DNA of 64,000 bases from Streptomyces sp. SW4 (GCA_003248315.1 QKWM01000004.1:558001-622000); one strand, 5' to 3'; counted from the first letter of the stretch, positions 20,856-34,242 are shown. Notes: generated by a model not told the origin, from the sequence alone. Made by a program: numbers and translations.

Positions 20856-21788
20856 CGACCGAGAAGGAAGGACCGGGGACGGAGCGGGCGGCCGCCGTCT
20901 CCCGCCCGCGTGCGCTCGCCCGGCGGCGGCGCCGGGCGTCGGCCGTGCGCTTCTGGCGGCAGTACCGCGGACACCGGGCCGGTGTCTTCGGGCTGGCCGC
21001 GCTGCTGCTGTTCGCGCTGCTGGCGCTGGCCGCCCCGCTGCTGGTCGGGTCGGACGTCGACGACGTGACCGACGCCCCCGGCGGCCCGCTGGAGGGTCCG
21101 GGCGGGGGTTCCCGTTCGGCACCGACCGGTTCGGGCGGGACCTGCTCGGCCTGGTGATCTGGGGGCGCGGGTGTCGCTGCTGGTCGGTCTGCTCGCCGCC
21201 GTGCTGTCGGTGGCGATCGGCACGCTGATCGGGGTCACGGCCGGGCACTTCCGCGGCTGGTACGCGACGGTGATGATGCGGGTCACCGACTGGTTCCTGG
21301 TGATGCCGACGCTGGTCCTGGCGATCGCGCTGGCCACGGTGATGCCCCGCTCCCTGCTCACCACGGTGGTGGCGATCGGCGTGACGACCTGGCCGACGAC
21401 GGCCCGGCTGGTGCGGGCCCAGACCCTGGCGGTGGAGACCCGGCCGTACATCGAGCGGGCGCGGGCGCTCGGCGGCGGCCACCGGCACATCATGGTCCGG
21501 CACGTGCTGCCCAACGTGATGCCGCTCGTGCTGGCGCAGACGACCCTGATCATCTCCTCGGCGATCCTCGCGGAGGCGACGCTCGCCTTCCTCGGGCTGG
21601 GCGACCCCGGCGTCGTGTCGTGGGGCGGGCTGCTCCAGGACGCCCGGGAGGCGGGCGCGGTCAGCGCCGGGCACTGGTGGTACCTGGTGCCGCCGGGCGT
21701 CGCGATCGCGCTGGTGGCGCTGGCGTTCACGCTGTGCGGGCGGGCCGTGGAGCAGGTCCTCAACCCGAGGCTGGGGGTGGCGCGTTGA
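20852..21788 (+). CDS. dppC: Peptide ABC transporter permease (DppC-like), two frameshifts
   Basis: About 312 residues after bridging slips near 21105 (GGGCGGGGG tract) and near 21165 (TGGGGGCG tract). The N-terminus has an Arg-rich stretch and FRHRAGVFGL-like QYRGHRAGVFGLAAL before helix 1; after the breaks the motif FGTDRFGRDLL, diagnostic of DppC/OppC, is intact. The EAA loop is TRPYIERARALGGGHRHIM. The C-terminus reads WGGLLQDAREAGA and WYLVPPGVAIALVALAF, also family-typical. Start and stop overlap its neighbours by 4 bases each. Forms the channel with DppB. Confidence 0.9.
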
Positions 21789-22771
21789 GCCTGCTGGAGA
21801 TCAGGGACCTGACGGTGACGTACCCGGGCGGGGCGGCGGCGGTGCGCGGGGTGGACCTGCGGCTGGAGGCCGGCCGGAAGCTCGGGATCGCCGGGGAGTC
21901 GGGGTGCGGGAAGTCCACGCTGGCCCTGGCCCTGCTGCGGCTGCTGCCGGCCGGCACCCGGACCGGCGGGCAGGTGCTGCTGGAGGGCGAGGACGTGCTC
22001 GCCATGAAGTGGGGCCGGGTACGGGCCGTGCGCTGGGCCGGTGCCTCGATCGTGTTCCAGGGGGCCATGCACTCCCTCAACCCGGTGCACCGCATCGGCG
22101 ACCAGATCGCCGAGCCGCTCCTGCTGCACGGGAGGGCGACGCCGGCCGGGGCCCGGAAGCGGGCCGGTGACCTGCTGGAGCGGGTCGGTCTGCCCGCCTC
22201 CCGTGCCACGGCCTACCCGCACGAGCTGTCCGGCGGTCAGCGCCAGCGGGTGATGATCGCGATGGCGCTGGCCTGCGATCCCCGGCTGATCATCGCCGAC
22301 GAGCCGACCACCGCGCTCGACGTGATGATCCAGGCGCAGATCCTGCGGCTGATCGAGGAGTCGGTCGCGGACCACGACGTGGGCCTGATCATGATCAGTC
22401 ACGATCTGACGGTGCTCGCCGACACCTGCGACCGGCTCGCGGTGATGTACGCGGGCCGGATCGTCGAGGAGGGCCCGGCGGACCTGGTGTACGGGGCCGC
22501 CCGGCATCCGTACGCCCAGGCGCTGTCGGCCGCGTTCCCCCGCGTCGGGGACCCGGCGTCCCGGTTCGCGCCCCGGGGCCTGCCGGGCGACCCGCCGGAT
22601 CCGGTGGCGCTGCCCGCCGGCTGCGCCTTCCATCCGCGCTGCCCGGTGGCGCTGGAGTCCTGTGCGGCACAGGACCAGCCGCTGCGCGCGGCGGGAGCGG
22701 ACCGGCACGCGGCATGCGTGCGCGTCGCACCGGACCACCCCCTGGAGGAAGCGAGGCCCAGCACCCCATGA
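21785..22771 (+). CDS. dppD: Peptide ABC transporter ATPase (DppD-like), TTG start
   Basis: Intact, 328 residues. TTG 21785 ([16 protein letters not shown]) overlaps the dppC stop as TTGA; no ATG or GTG in frame fits, and coupling would supply the ribosome. ABC landmarks: Walker [10 protein letters not shown], signature LSGGQRQRV, Walker [14 protein letters not shown], and the switch His in MISHDL. The C-terminal oligopeptide-ATPase extension carries [14 protein letters not shown], the Cys pattern that binds an iron-sulfur cluster in some family members. Pairs with DppF to drive uptake. Confidence 0.92.
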   Translation: MSLLEIRDLTVTYPGGAAAVRGVDLRLEAGRKLGIAGESGCGKSTLALALLRLLPAGTRTGGQVLLEGEDVLAMKWGRVRAVRWAGASIVFQGAMHSLNPVHRIGDQIAEPLLLHGRATPAGARKRAGDLLERVGLPASRATAYPHELSGGQRQRVMIAMALACDPRLIIADEPTTALDVMIQAQILRLIEESVADHDVGLIMISHDLTVLADTCDRLAVMYAGRIVEEGPADLVYGAARHPYAQALSAAFPRVGDPASRFAPRGLPGDPPDPVALPAGCAFHPRCPVALESCAAQDQPLRAAGADRHAACVRVAPDHPLEEARPSTP

Positions 22772-23859
22772 CCCTCTCCCCCGCCCCCGCCCCCGGCACC
22801 GCGCTGCTCGGCGCGCGGAACCTGCACGTCGCCTTCCCCGGCCGGCACGGCGCTCCGCCGGCCCGTGCGGTGGACGGCGTCGACCTCACCGTCCGGCCCG
22901 GCGAGATCGTCGCGCTGGTCGGCGAGTCGGGCTGCGGGAAGACGACGCTGGCCCGCGCCCTGCTGGGGCTGGTCCGTCCGACCGCCGGGCAGGTCGTCTT
23001 CGACGGGCGGCCGCTCGACTACACCGGCCGCTCCCTCAGGGCGTACCGCAGGCGGGTGCAGCTGGTCCTGCAGGATCCCAGCGGCTCGCTCAACCCTCGG
23101 CACACGGTGTACGACGCGGTCGCCGAAGGGCTGCGCATCCACCGGTACGGCGGCGACGAGCGGGCGGCGGTGGCCGAGGCGCTGTCGCGGGCCGGGCTGC
23201 GGCCTGCGGAGCGGTTCTTCCTGCGGTACCCGCACGAACTCTCCGGCGGGCAGCGGCAGCGGGTGGTGATCGCCGGGGCGCTGGTCCTCGGGCCGGAGCT
23301 GCTCGTCGCCGACGAGCCGGTGGCCTCCCTGGACGCGTCCGTGCGCGGCGAGATCCTCGCCCTGCTGCTGCGGCTCCGCGCCGAGCTGGGGCTGTCCGCG
23401 CTGGTGGTGACGCACGACCTGGGGCTGGCCTGGAACATCGCCGACCGGGTGGCGGTGATGTACCTGGGCCGGATCGTGGAGACCGGGGAGGTGGAGCGGG
23501 TCCTGACGGCGCCCCGGCACCCGTACACCCGGGCGCTGCTGTCGGTCCTGCCGGAGGCGCCGGGCGAGCCGGTGGTGCTCTCCGGCGAGCCGCCGGACCC
23601 GACGCGGGTGCCCGGTGGCTGCCGGTTCCACGCCCGGTGCCCGGTCCTGGCGGGCGGCGAGGCGGACCGGGCGGGGGTGGCGGACGCCTGCCGCGGCCTG
23701 GACCCGACGGTTCTGCCCGACGACGGCACGGCCGGGGTGGCCTGCCACTGGGCCCGGCTCCGGCCGGACCCCGCCCCGGCGCACCCGCCGGAGGGGCGGG
23801 CGGCGCAGGGGCCGGAGGCTACGCCTCCGCCGCGGCCACCAGCTCCCGGCAGCGCTTGA
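22768..23859 (+). CDS. dppF: Peptide ABC transporter ATPase (DppF-like)
   Basis: Intact, 363 residues; ATG 22768 overlaps the dppD stop (ATGA). Walker [11 protein letters not shown]-loop LVLQDPSGSLNP, signature LSGGQRQRV, Walker B LLVADEPVASLDA, switch VVTHDL. The C-terminal family extension has CRFHARCPVL and later Cys residues. The last 25 residues are Pro/Ala-rich and overlap the 3' end of convergent ribF by 41 bases, so the true product may be slightly shorter if the stop has been displaced by an unseen indel. Last gene of the five-gene operon. Confidence 0.92.
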   Translation: MTLSPAPAPGTALLGARNLHVAFPGRHGAPPARAVDGVDLTVRPGEIVALVGESGCGKTTLARALLGLVRPTAGQVVFDGRPLDYTGRSLRAYRRRVQLVLQDPSGSLNPRHTVYDAVAEGLRIHRYGGDERAAVAEALSRAGLRPAERFFLRYPHELSGGQRQRVVIAGALVLGPELLVADEPVASLDASVRGEILALLLRLRAELGLSALVVTHDLGLAWNIADRVAVMYLGRIVETGEVERVLTAPRHPYTRALLSVLPEAPGEPVVLSGEPPDPTRVPGGCRFHARCPVLAGGEADRAGVADACRGLDPTVLPDDGTAGVACHWARLRPDPAPAHPPEGRAAQGPEATPPPRPPAPGSA

Positions 23860-24768
23860 CGTCGGCGGCCATCTGCTCCATCAGCGCGTCCAGCGTCTCG
23901 AACTTCGCCTGGCCGCGGACGTAGGCCAGGAAGTCGACGGCGACGTGCAGCCCGTACAGGTCGAGGCCCACCCGGTCGATGGCGTAGGCCTCCACCGTCC
24001 GCTCGGTGCCGTCGAACTGCGGGTTGGTGCCGACGGAGATCGCCGCGGGCATCGCCTCGCCCTGGACGTGCAGCCAGCCCGCGTAGACGCCGTCGGCGGG
24101 GATGGCGGTGTGCGGGAGCGTCTCGACGTTGGCCGTCGGGAAGCCGAGTTCGCGCCCGCGCTGGGCGCCGCGGACGACGACGCCCTCGACGCGGTGCGGC
24201 CGGCCGAGGATCTCGGCGGCGCCCTCGACGTCGCCGGCGGCGACCAGGCGCCGGGTGAGCGTCGAGGAGAACGGCTCCCGCCGCCCGCTGCGCCGCTGAC
24301 GTACAGGTCGACGACCTCGACCTCGAAGTCGTAGGTCCGGCCCTGCTCGGCGAGGAACTCCACGTTGCCCGCGGCCTTGTGGCCGAAGCGGAAGTTGGGT
24401 CCCTCGACGACCGCCTTGGCGTGCAGCTTGTCCACCAGGACCTTGACGACGAAGTCGGCCGGGGACAGCTTCGAGAACTCCGCCGTGAACGGCAGGATGA
24501 GGACGGCGTCCACGCCGAGCTCCGCCATCAGCTCGGCGCGGCGGTGGTGCGGGGCGAGCAGCGGCGGGTGGCTGCCGGGGCGGACGACCTCGCTGGGGTG
24601 CGGGTCGAAGGTGACGACGACGGCGGGGACACCCAGTTCGCGGGCCCGGTCCACGGCGTGCTTGATGATCAGCTGGTGACCGCGGTGGACACCGTCGTAG
24701 GAACCGATGGTGACGACGCTGCGCCCCCAGTCCTCGGGGATGTCCTCCAAGCCACGCCAGCGCTGCAC
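23819..24768 (-). CDS. ribF: Bifunctional riboflavin kinase / FAD synthetase, one frameshift
   Basis: About 317 residues. ATG 24768, MQRWRGLEDIPEDWGRS, then the nucleotidyltransferase motif TIGSYDGVHRGHQ and NFRFGHKAAGN; the second half is the flavokinase domain with ELGFPTANV and a C-terminal helix KRCRELVAAAEA. It phosphorylates riboflavin to FMN and adenylates FMN to FAD. The break near 24290 is one G missing from a GGCGGCGGG tract; repaired sequence reads GGEPFSSTLTRR. I looked for an FMN riboswitch in 24769-24914 and found none. Transcription is probably independent of the upstream NACHT gene (146-base gap). Confidence 0.93.
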
Positions 24769-24914
24769 TGTGTCTGCTCCTTGTCGCGAACTCGTCGAAG
24801 ACCGGGTTGCCTGTTACGCAGGTCTAAGGGTGCCATGCCCGCCGCCCGGCGCTCGCATCGGCATGGGAGCTGTGACCGGGCGCACCCCGCGCCGGGCCGG
24901 CCGGAGGCCACCGG

Positions 24915-27900
24915 TCAGGCGGGTACCCGCACGCCCGCGAGGTTCTCGATCGTCCGGCGGGCGCTGGGGCCCACGAGCGCGGCCCACTCCTGCGGCGCGT
25001 CGGCGAGCCAGCCGGTCACCCGGACCGCGAATCCGGGGGCGTGCCGGGAGAGGTCGACGAGCCCGCGGTCGAACCGGACGGCACCGGCCGGGGTGCGGGT
25101 CATGAGCAGGCCGAGACGGTGGACGAGGCCCCGCAGGTCGTCGTCCGCGCAGCCGGGTGCGGCGCGCAGCAGCGCGTCGAGGACGGCGGGGTCCCGCTCG
25201 CGGTCCAGGAGGAACGCGCGCAGTTCGCGGCGCAGGGGCGCGCACGGGCCGGTGCCGGGCGCGGCGAGCACTCCGGCGAGCGCCGCCCGGGCCGGTTCGG
25301 GCCCCTCCGTCAGCACCCCGGTGACCAGCGGGAGGAGGACGGCCCGGGCGGCCGCGCCCTGGGCGGCCAGGCGCCGGTCGGTGTACGCGGCCAGGTGGCC
25401 GGCGGTCTCCGGGCGTTCGGCCACGGCGTCCCCGATCAGCGCGGCGACCCGGCCGGCCAGCCCGGGCAGGGTGGCGTCGGCGAGCCTGCGCAGCGTCTCC
25501 CCGGCGTCCGGGCCGCGCAGCCGGGCCCGGAAGGCGTCGAGGACCGGCTCGGGGTGGGTGGCCAGGGCGGCGGCCACCGCGCTCGGCGGGACGTACGGGT
25601 CGCCCGCGGCGAAGTGGCCGAGCGCCCGGGCGAGGTGTTCCTCGCGGGTGGCCGGGTCCCGGACGAGCAGGGCGAGGGCGGCGCCGTGCAGGATGCCGTC
25701 GTCCGGGCGGGCGAGGAGGGTGCGGGCGGCGCGGCGCAGCAGGGCGCGGTCGTCGTCGGTGCGTGCGTGTTCGGCGGCGCGCAGTCCGTACGTGGTCGCC
25801 GCCGCGCGCCGCGACGGCCGCGGATCGTGCGCCCACCGGTCGACGGCGCGGCACACGGCGGCCGGCTCCTCCTCGGCGAGGGCGGTGAGCAGTTCGTCGG
25901 CCCGCCGGTGGCTGCTGTCGGCGAGCGCCTCGACGAGGGCATCCGGGGCGCGGTGGCGGTGGGTGTGCAGCAGGGCCTGCGCGGCGGTCGCCACGGTCGC
26001 GTGCGGGGCGGCGGACAGCGGCCGCTCGTCGTCGAACCAGCCGACCAGGAGCGGCTGTACGGCCGTGGGGTCGGCGGCGAGGAGCGCGGCGACGGTGTCG
26101 AGGTGGCGGGGTCCGGGCTCGCCGGGCGGGCCGTCGGCGAGGACCAGCCGGCGCAGCAGGTCGAGCCGGTCGGCCTGCGGCAGGGCGAGGCCCGCCCAGA
26201 ACCCGGGGGCGAACTCGCCGGGGAGCGGCAGCCCTTCCTCGCGCCGCGCCCGCAGCACGCCGGCCAGCAGCCGCAGCACCGGCGTGTACGGCGTGGCGTC
26301 CGGTACCCGGACCAGCACCTCGGCGGTGAGCCGGGCGGCCCACCAGGAGTACGGCTCGTCGTCCAGGGTGAGCACCAGTTCCTCCAGGCGGAGGGCGAGG
26401 TGCCCGGTGCCGTACTGGCGGGCGAGGAGCAGCAGGGCCTCGACCACCGGTCCGATGCGGTGGTGCGGGACGGGCAGCGGGTGGGCGGTGTGCGGGGCGC
26501 GGCGGTGGTGGACGAGGGCGCGCAGGGCGGCGTCGAGGTCGAGGTGGGCGCCCTGGATCCAGTCGGCGAGTTCCTCGTGGGCGAAGCGGTAGCCGGGGCC
26601 GGCGGGGACGAGCAGTCCCTCGGCGAGGACGGCGGACGCCCAGCCGGTGCCGCCGCCGAGCCGGGCGGGGGCCTGGCCCCAGGGGAACACCGCCTCGAAC
26701 GACTCCCGGTCCAGCTCGCCCTGGCCGGGGCCGAGGCTGCGCCGGGCGGCCTCGTGGACCTGCCCGGAGACCTTGGCCGCGAGCCGGCGCACGGCGGTGC
26801 CGCGCAGGCCGTTCTGCGTGGCCAGGCGGACGGCGACGCGCAGGCACATCAGGTCCAGGTAGGCGGCGAAGACGGCGTCGCGGTCGACGCGGACGAGCGG
26901 CGCGGGCGCGGCGAACGCGGCGCGGACCTCGGAGAGCAGCCGCAGGGTGAGGGGATGCCGGGCGTCGGCGCCCTCGAGCACCCCTTCCGGAATCCGGTAC
27001 CGCTCCCGCGCCGACCGGGCCTCGTCCTCCCCCAGGTCCGCGATCCGCACACAGGGCGGCAGGGGAAGGCCGCCCCACAGAGCCGCCGGGGCGGCCCCAC
27101 CGCTTTCCACCGCCCGGGCGGCCGCCTCCGCTCCCGCCGCCCGAGCGGCCTCGCCGGCCCCTGCCGCCCAGCAGCCTCAGCCCCTGCCACTCCAGCAGCC
27201 TCAACCCCTGCCGCCCGAGCAGCCCCGACCCCCGCGTACAACAGCTCGCGCGGGAACTCCGCCCCCGCCCGCTCCCAGTACTCGGGCCGGCACGCGACGA
27301 CCAGCCGGGTGCCCGTCTCCCGCAGCCAGGCCGTCGTGCCGCGGGTCCAGTCGGCGAGGCGGTGGGCGAGCAGCGGCGGCATCTCCTCGGGCCCGTCCAG
27401 GAGCAGCAGCAGCGGCCGGCCGGTGTCGCGGGCGAGGCGGGCGAGCCGGTCGGGCCCGACGGCGCCGGGGTCGGCCGGGCCGGAGGTGCCGGAGGCGGCC
27501 ACGATGCGGGCGGCCCGGGCCAGGGCCCTGGCGACCGCGTCCGCCACCGAGGCGTCGTCGTCCCGCAGGTCGGCGCCGCGCAGCCACAGGGTGGGGGCCG
27601 GGCGCCGGCACCGGGTGCGGCGGGCGGCGAGGGCGGCCAGCTCCGTCGTACGACCGCTGCCCGGCGGGCCGACCAGGCCGAGGACGTGGGCCGGCCCCGC
27701 CTCGAAGGCGGCGAACCGGCGTGCCGGCCCGGGCCGTTCGACGGGCTGTACGCCCAGGTCCAGGCCGCCCCCGGACGCGCCGGGCGGGCCGTCCTGGCCG
27801 ACCGACGTGGCCGTGAGCGCCAGCACACCGGCCGGATTGAGGTCGGCGCCGTACGCCGGGACGGTCGCCGCGTTCTCGGCGAGCAGCTCGGCGAGCGGTC

Positions 27901-28540
27901 CGCCGGCGGCACGCAGCGGCACGGCGAGGCCGGCGTGGCCGTGGCCGGAGCCGAGAGCGGTGCCGAGGACGCCGAGCACGGCACCGGTGCCGGCGTCGAG
28001 CACCGGGCCCCCGGCGGCGCCGCCGCCCAGCCGCAGGGCGTCGCGGCCGGCGGTGCCGACGGCCAGTTCCAGGGCGCCGGCGATGCGATGACGCCGGTCG
28101 GTGGCGGTGTACGTCACGTCGGTGACGCCGAGGACCCGGGCCTCGCGCCAGCCGCCGGCGGCGATGCGGACATAGGTGCCGGGCTCGGGCCGCTCCCGGG
28201 TGGCGACGGGCAGCGGTGCCACGCCGAGGCCTTCCGCCCGGACGAGGGCGAGGCCCAGGGCGGGCAGCGGGGTCACCGCGTCGGCGTGCACGGTGCGGCG
28301 CCGGCCGCCGGCGTCCAGCACCAGCCGGGGCAGGCCGTCCACCGCTTCGTGGCTGGTGATCAGCGTGCCGTGGTGGTCGGCGGCGAATCCCGCGCCGCGC
28401 GGCCGGCCGGCCAGGTCGTGGAGGAGAACCAGGGCGTCGTCGGGGGGCTGCCAGGCGGCCGGCGCCTGTGACCGGTCCCGTGCCTCGGCGACGGGGTCCG
28501 CGCCGCCGGGCGTGCTCCGGGTCCGGTTCCGCGACGTCAT
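24915..28540 (-). CDS. Trypsin-like (pseudo)protease - NACHT NTPase - helical repeat protein, one frameshift
   Basis: About 1,208 residues, ATG 28540 behind GGGAGG. Residues 30-220: chymotrypsin-fold protease domain. The His region reads HGTLITSHEAV, but the Ser loop is GGGAAGGPVLD instead of GDSGGP, so the nucleophile is Ala, and the Asp position looks like Gly (GLALVRAEG). Residues 280-470: STAND/NACHT-type P-loop NTPase with GLVGPPGSGRTTELA (Walker A), LLLLLDGPEEMP (Walker B) and VVACRPEYW (sensor Arg). After an Ala/Gly-rich linker with the break near 27170, residues 520-1208 are helical repeats (for example HRRADELLTALAEEEPAAV). Such trypsin-NTPase-repeat designs are seen in prokaryotic NLR-like signalling and defence proteins. 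No signal peptide; cytoplasmic. Confidence 0.8.
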
Positions 28541-28856
28541 CGTCGAACCTCCCGCCGTGCACCGTGCCGTGTCTCCGACGGTAGGCGGGCGATGATCAGC
28601 GGGACAGATCGTCCGGCGAACGCGCCCCCTTGCGCTCCCCCGGTTCACTCCGAGCGCCCGCCCGCACGGGTGAACAGGAGGGGTCCGTTGGATACACCCT
28701 AGGGGTGGGGGAACCGAGGGGGGACCGTGGAGCGGCGGCAGTGGAAGTCCCCGTGACCGCCGCTCCACGGGCAACGGGCCCGCACCGGCACATCGGCCGA
28801 AGCCGGGGCCCGCCGCCCGTCGGTCCCGCGCCCTCGGCCGACTCCGCCCCGCGCCC
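28541..28856. other. Intergenic region between truB and the NACHT gene
   Basis: 316 bases with no gene. It contains the truB-side terminator (28725-28770). The A/T-rich GGATACACCCTAGGGG stretch near 28690 is the only promoter-like composition, and I could not fit -35 and -10 boxes to it. Confidence 0.6.
28725..28770 (-). terminator. Terminator of the nusA-infB-truB operon
   Basis: Perfect 14-bp stem CCGTGGAGCGGCGG / CCGCCGCTCCACGG with an 18-base loop, about 90 bases downstream of the truB stop on the minus strand. Confidence 0.75.
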
Positions 28857-29762
28857 TCAGCCGAAGACGGCCAGGCTCCTGGCCTTGCCCCGCTGCTCCT
28901 CCACGAGCGCGAGGAACCGTCCCTCGGGGTCGAAGACGGCCACGGCACCGGCGCCCGCGTAGGTCTCGGGCATCTCCAGCCGCACACCGTTGGTGAGCAG
29001 CCGCGCCCGCTTGGCGTCGACGTCCCAGCGGGGGAACGCCGCGGCGGCGGCCTGCGCGATCGGCATCACCGTCAGCTCCTCCTGGAGCTGGTCCAGCGTC
29101 CGGGCCGCGTCCAGCTTGTACGGCCCCACCCGGGTGCGGCGCAGCGCGGTGAGGTGGCCGCCGACACCGAGGTCGGCGCCGAGGTCGCGGGCCAGGGCGC
29201 GGATGTAGGTGCCGGAGGAGCAGACGACCGACACCACCAGGTCGAGCACGGGCGTGCCGTCCTCGGCGACGGCGTCCCGGACGTCGTACACCGTGAACGA
29301 GGAGACGGTGACCGGGCGGGCCGGGATGTCGAAGTCCTCGCCCTCGCGGGCCCGCTTGTACGAGCGCACGCCCTTGATCTTGATGGCGCTGACCTTGGAC
29401 GGGACCTGCATGATGTCGCCGGTCAGCTTGGCGACGGCGGCGTCGACGGCGTCCCGGGTGACCCGGGAGGCGTCCGCCGAGCCGGTGATCTCGCCCTCGG
29501 CGTCGTCGGTCAGAGTCGTCTGCCCGAGCCGGATCGTGCCGAGGTACTCCTTCTCGGTGAGGGCGAGGTGCCCCAGGAGCTTGGTCGCCTTCTCGACACC
29601 GAGGACGAGGACGCCCGTCGCCATCGGATCGAGGGTGCCGGCGTGGCCGACGCGCCGCGTGCGGGCGATGCCCCGCATCTTGGCGACCACGTCGTGCGAA
29701 GTGAAGCCCGACGGCTTGTCGACGATGACGAGGCCGTCGGGCGGGGTGGGCTTGTCGGTCAT
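28857..29762 (-). CDS. truB: tRNA pseudouridine-55 synthase TruB
   Basis: Intact 301-residue protein. It isomerises U55 to pseudouridine in the T-loop of tRNAs. The catalytic Asp lies in GHAGTLDPMATGVLVL; other family motifs are GLVIVDKPSGFTSHD at the N-terminus, YLGTIRLGQTT, and VCSSGTYIRALARDLG. A C-terminal PUA-like domain (residues 235-300) ends GKARSLAVFG. ATG 29762 overlaps the rbfA stop by 4 bases, so translation is coupled. Last gene before a strong hairpin, as usual for this operon in Streptomyces. Confidence 0.96.
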   Translation of the reverse strand: MTDKPTPPDGLVIVDKPSGFTSHDVVAKMRGIARTRRVGHAGTLDPMATGVLVLGVEKATKLLGHLALTEKEYLGTIRLGQTTLTDDAEGEITGSADASRVTRDAVDAAVAKLTGDIMQVPSKVSAIKIKGVRSYKRAREGEDFDIPARPVTVSSFTVYDVRDAVAEDGTPVLDLVVSVVCSSGTYIRALARDLGADLGVGGHLTALRRTRVGPYKLDAARTLDQLQEELTVMPIAQAAAAAFPRWDVDAKRARLLTNGVRLEMPETYAGAGAVAVFDPEGRFLALVEEQRGKARSLAVFG

Positions 29763-30217
29763 TCGGTGCTGTCGTCCGTCTCGTCGGCCGTCTCGTCGGA
29801 GGGCTTCCGGTACGGGTCGGCCCCGCCGGCGTAGGAGGCGCCCGCGGACGCCTCGCGCACCTTCTCGTCGGACTGGCGGGCCTTGTCGAGGAGGTCCTCG
29901 ATGGTCCGGGCGGTGTCCGGAAGGGCGTCCATGACGAAGGAGAGGGTCGGCGTGAACTTCACGCCCGCCGCCTTGCCGACCTCGGAGCGCAGGACGCCCT
30001 TGGCGCTCTCCAGGCCCGCCGCGGCGGCCTTCCGCTCCTCCTCGTCGCCGTACACCGTGTAGAAGACGGTCGCCTCCCGGAGGTCACCCGTCACCCGGGT
30101 GTCCGTGATGGTGACGTGCGAACCGAGCCGCGGGTCCTTGATCCCGCGCTGCAGCTTCTGGGCCACTACTTCCCGGATGAGGTCCGCCAGCCTCTTGGCC
30201 CGCGCGTTGTCGGCCAC
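29759..30217 (-). CDS. rbfA: Ribosome-binding factor A
   Basis: Intact 152-residue protein needed for 16S rRNA 5' end maturation and 30S assembly. The KH-like core runs from MADNARAKRLADLIREVV through HVTITDTRVTGDLREATVFY to SFVMDALPDTARTIEDLL. The last 35 residues are an acidic, disordered tail (SDETADETDDSTE) longer than in E. coli, usual for actinobacteria. It lies 46 bases downstream of the DUF503 gene and overlaps truB. Confidence 0.95.
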   Translation of the reverse strand: MADNARAKRLADLIREVVAQKLQRGIKDPRLGSHVTITDTRVTGDLREATVFYTVYGDEEERKAAAAGLESAKGVLRSEVGKAAGVKFTPTLSFVMDALPDTARTIEDLLDKARQSDEKVREASAGASYAGGADPYRKPSDETADETDDSTE

Positions 30218-30263
30218 TGGTCCGTCTCCCGTTCTTTCTGTCTGTGTTCACTGGCTGTGGTCG

Positions 30264-30557
30264 TCAGTCGTCCTCGCCGTGGAACCGCCGTCGGACCGAG
30301 AGCAGTTCCACCTCGGGGCGGCCGGCGACCAGCCGTTCGCACCGGTCGAGTACGTCGCTGAGGTGCCCCGCGTCGGCGGAGACCACGGCGAGGCCGATGC
30401 CGGCCCGCCGGTAGAGGTCCAGGTGTTCCACCTCGGCCGCGCTGACGGCGTACTTCCGCTGCAGCTCGGCGACGATCGGGCGGACGACGGAGCGCTTCTC
30501 CTTCAGCGACCGTACGTCGCCGAGGAGGAGGTCGAAGGACAGCGTCCCCACGTACAT
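30264..30557 (-). CDS. ylxP: DUF503 protein (YlxP)
   Basis: 97 residues from ATG 30557 ([21 protein letters not shown]) to RRRFHGEDD. The opening phrase [16 protein letters not shown] is the DUF503 signature; genes of this family sit between infB and rbfA across Gram-positive bacteria. Structure in the family is a small ferredoxin-like fold; the function is not settled, probably ribosome-related. A spurious long frame joins it to infB only because the infB stop is hidden by the indel near 30798. About 166 bases separate it from infB, including a strong hairpin. Confidence 0.9.
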   Translation of the reverse strand: MYVGTLSFDLLLGDVRSLKEKRSVVRPIVAELQRKYAVSAAEVEHLDLYRRAGIGLAVVSADAGHLSDVLDRCERLVAGRPEVELLSVRRRFHGEDD

Positions 30558-30669
30558 GTGTATCCGGATGACCCGCCGGCACGGGATCGATGGCCCTTGA
30601 ACGGTACCGCGATCCAGCCGGAGGCTCCTTCCGTTTTCCCGCCCGCCGGCCCGATGCCGGCGCAGACGG

Positions 30670-30710
30670 CGCGGTGGCCGACGGAGACACACGTCCCGTC
30701 GGCCACCGCG
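30670..30710 (-). terminator. Hairpin between infB and ylxP
   Basis: Perfect 15-bp stem CGCGGTGGCCGACGG / CCGTCGGCCACCGCG (30670-30684 and 30696-30710) with an 11-base loop, just downstream of the infB stop. It may end or attenuate the infB transcript and reduce expression of ylxP-rbfA-truB. Confidence 0.75.
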
Positions 30711-30723
30711 AACCCGCGTCACA

Positions 30724-33777
<3,054 letters not shown>

Positions 33778-33960
33778 TTCGCTCCTTTGAGGTCCGGGTT
33801 GCGGCCGGACCGTCGCTAGTTCATGGGCGTACTCATCGCGTACTCATCGAGTGCTCATCGCAATCTCGACCTGCTTTCGACTCGCGAGGTACCAGGCCGC
33901 ACGGGGTTCCGTGCGGCACGTCTTCCTTACCATGTTGCTCTCGGCAACGCGGTGTTGCTC

Positions 33961-34242
33961 TCAGCAACCTTGTGCCTGCTCGACGTGCCGGCGCAACGCC
34001 TTTACGTCGAGCGGTCCCGGGACGCGCAGTGCCCGCGGGAACGCCCGGCGGCGTACCGCCTGGTCGAGACAGACCGTGGCGGGGTGTACATACGCACCCC
34101 GACCGGGCAGCGTACCGCGAAGATCGGGGACGCACTCGCCCTCGATCGCCACGATCCGCAGCAGTTCCTTCTTGACCGCTCGCTCCCGGCACCCCACACA
34201 GGTGCGCTCAGGGCATGCGCGGGCACGCGTCCGGCCAGACAC
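33961..34242 (-). CDS. ylxR: YlxR-family RNA-binding protein (DUF448)
   Basis: 93 residues. GTG 34242 follows GGAGGTAGACTGAG. The family signature is clear: CPERTCVGCRERAVKKELLR then GRGAYVHPATVCLDQAVRRR. YlxR is a small positively charged protein encoded between nusA and infB in many bacteria; reported to bind RNA or act on RNase P and transcription. The C-terminal VEQAQGC could be altered by an unseen indel. Spacers of 137 bases from nusA and 183 to infB hold no other gene. Confidence 0.88.
   Translation of the reverse strand: MSGRTRARACPERTCVGCRERAVKKELLRIVAIEGECVPDLRGTLPGRGAYVHPATVCLDQAVRRRAFPRALRVPGPLDVKALRRHVEQAQGC

Noticed and set aside
24769..24914. FMN riboswitch upstream of ribF
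   Set aside because: The 146-base leader lacks the conserved RFN-element helices and AGGG/GAAA motifs.
24379..28091. Long plus-strand frames opposite ribF and the NACHT gene
   Set aside because: Low-complexity Arg/Gly/Ser composition and no start signal; mirror images of the real minus-strand genes.
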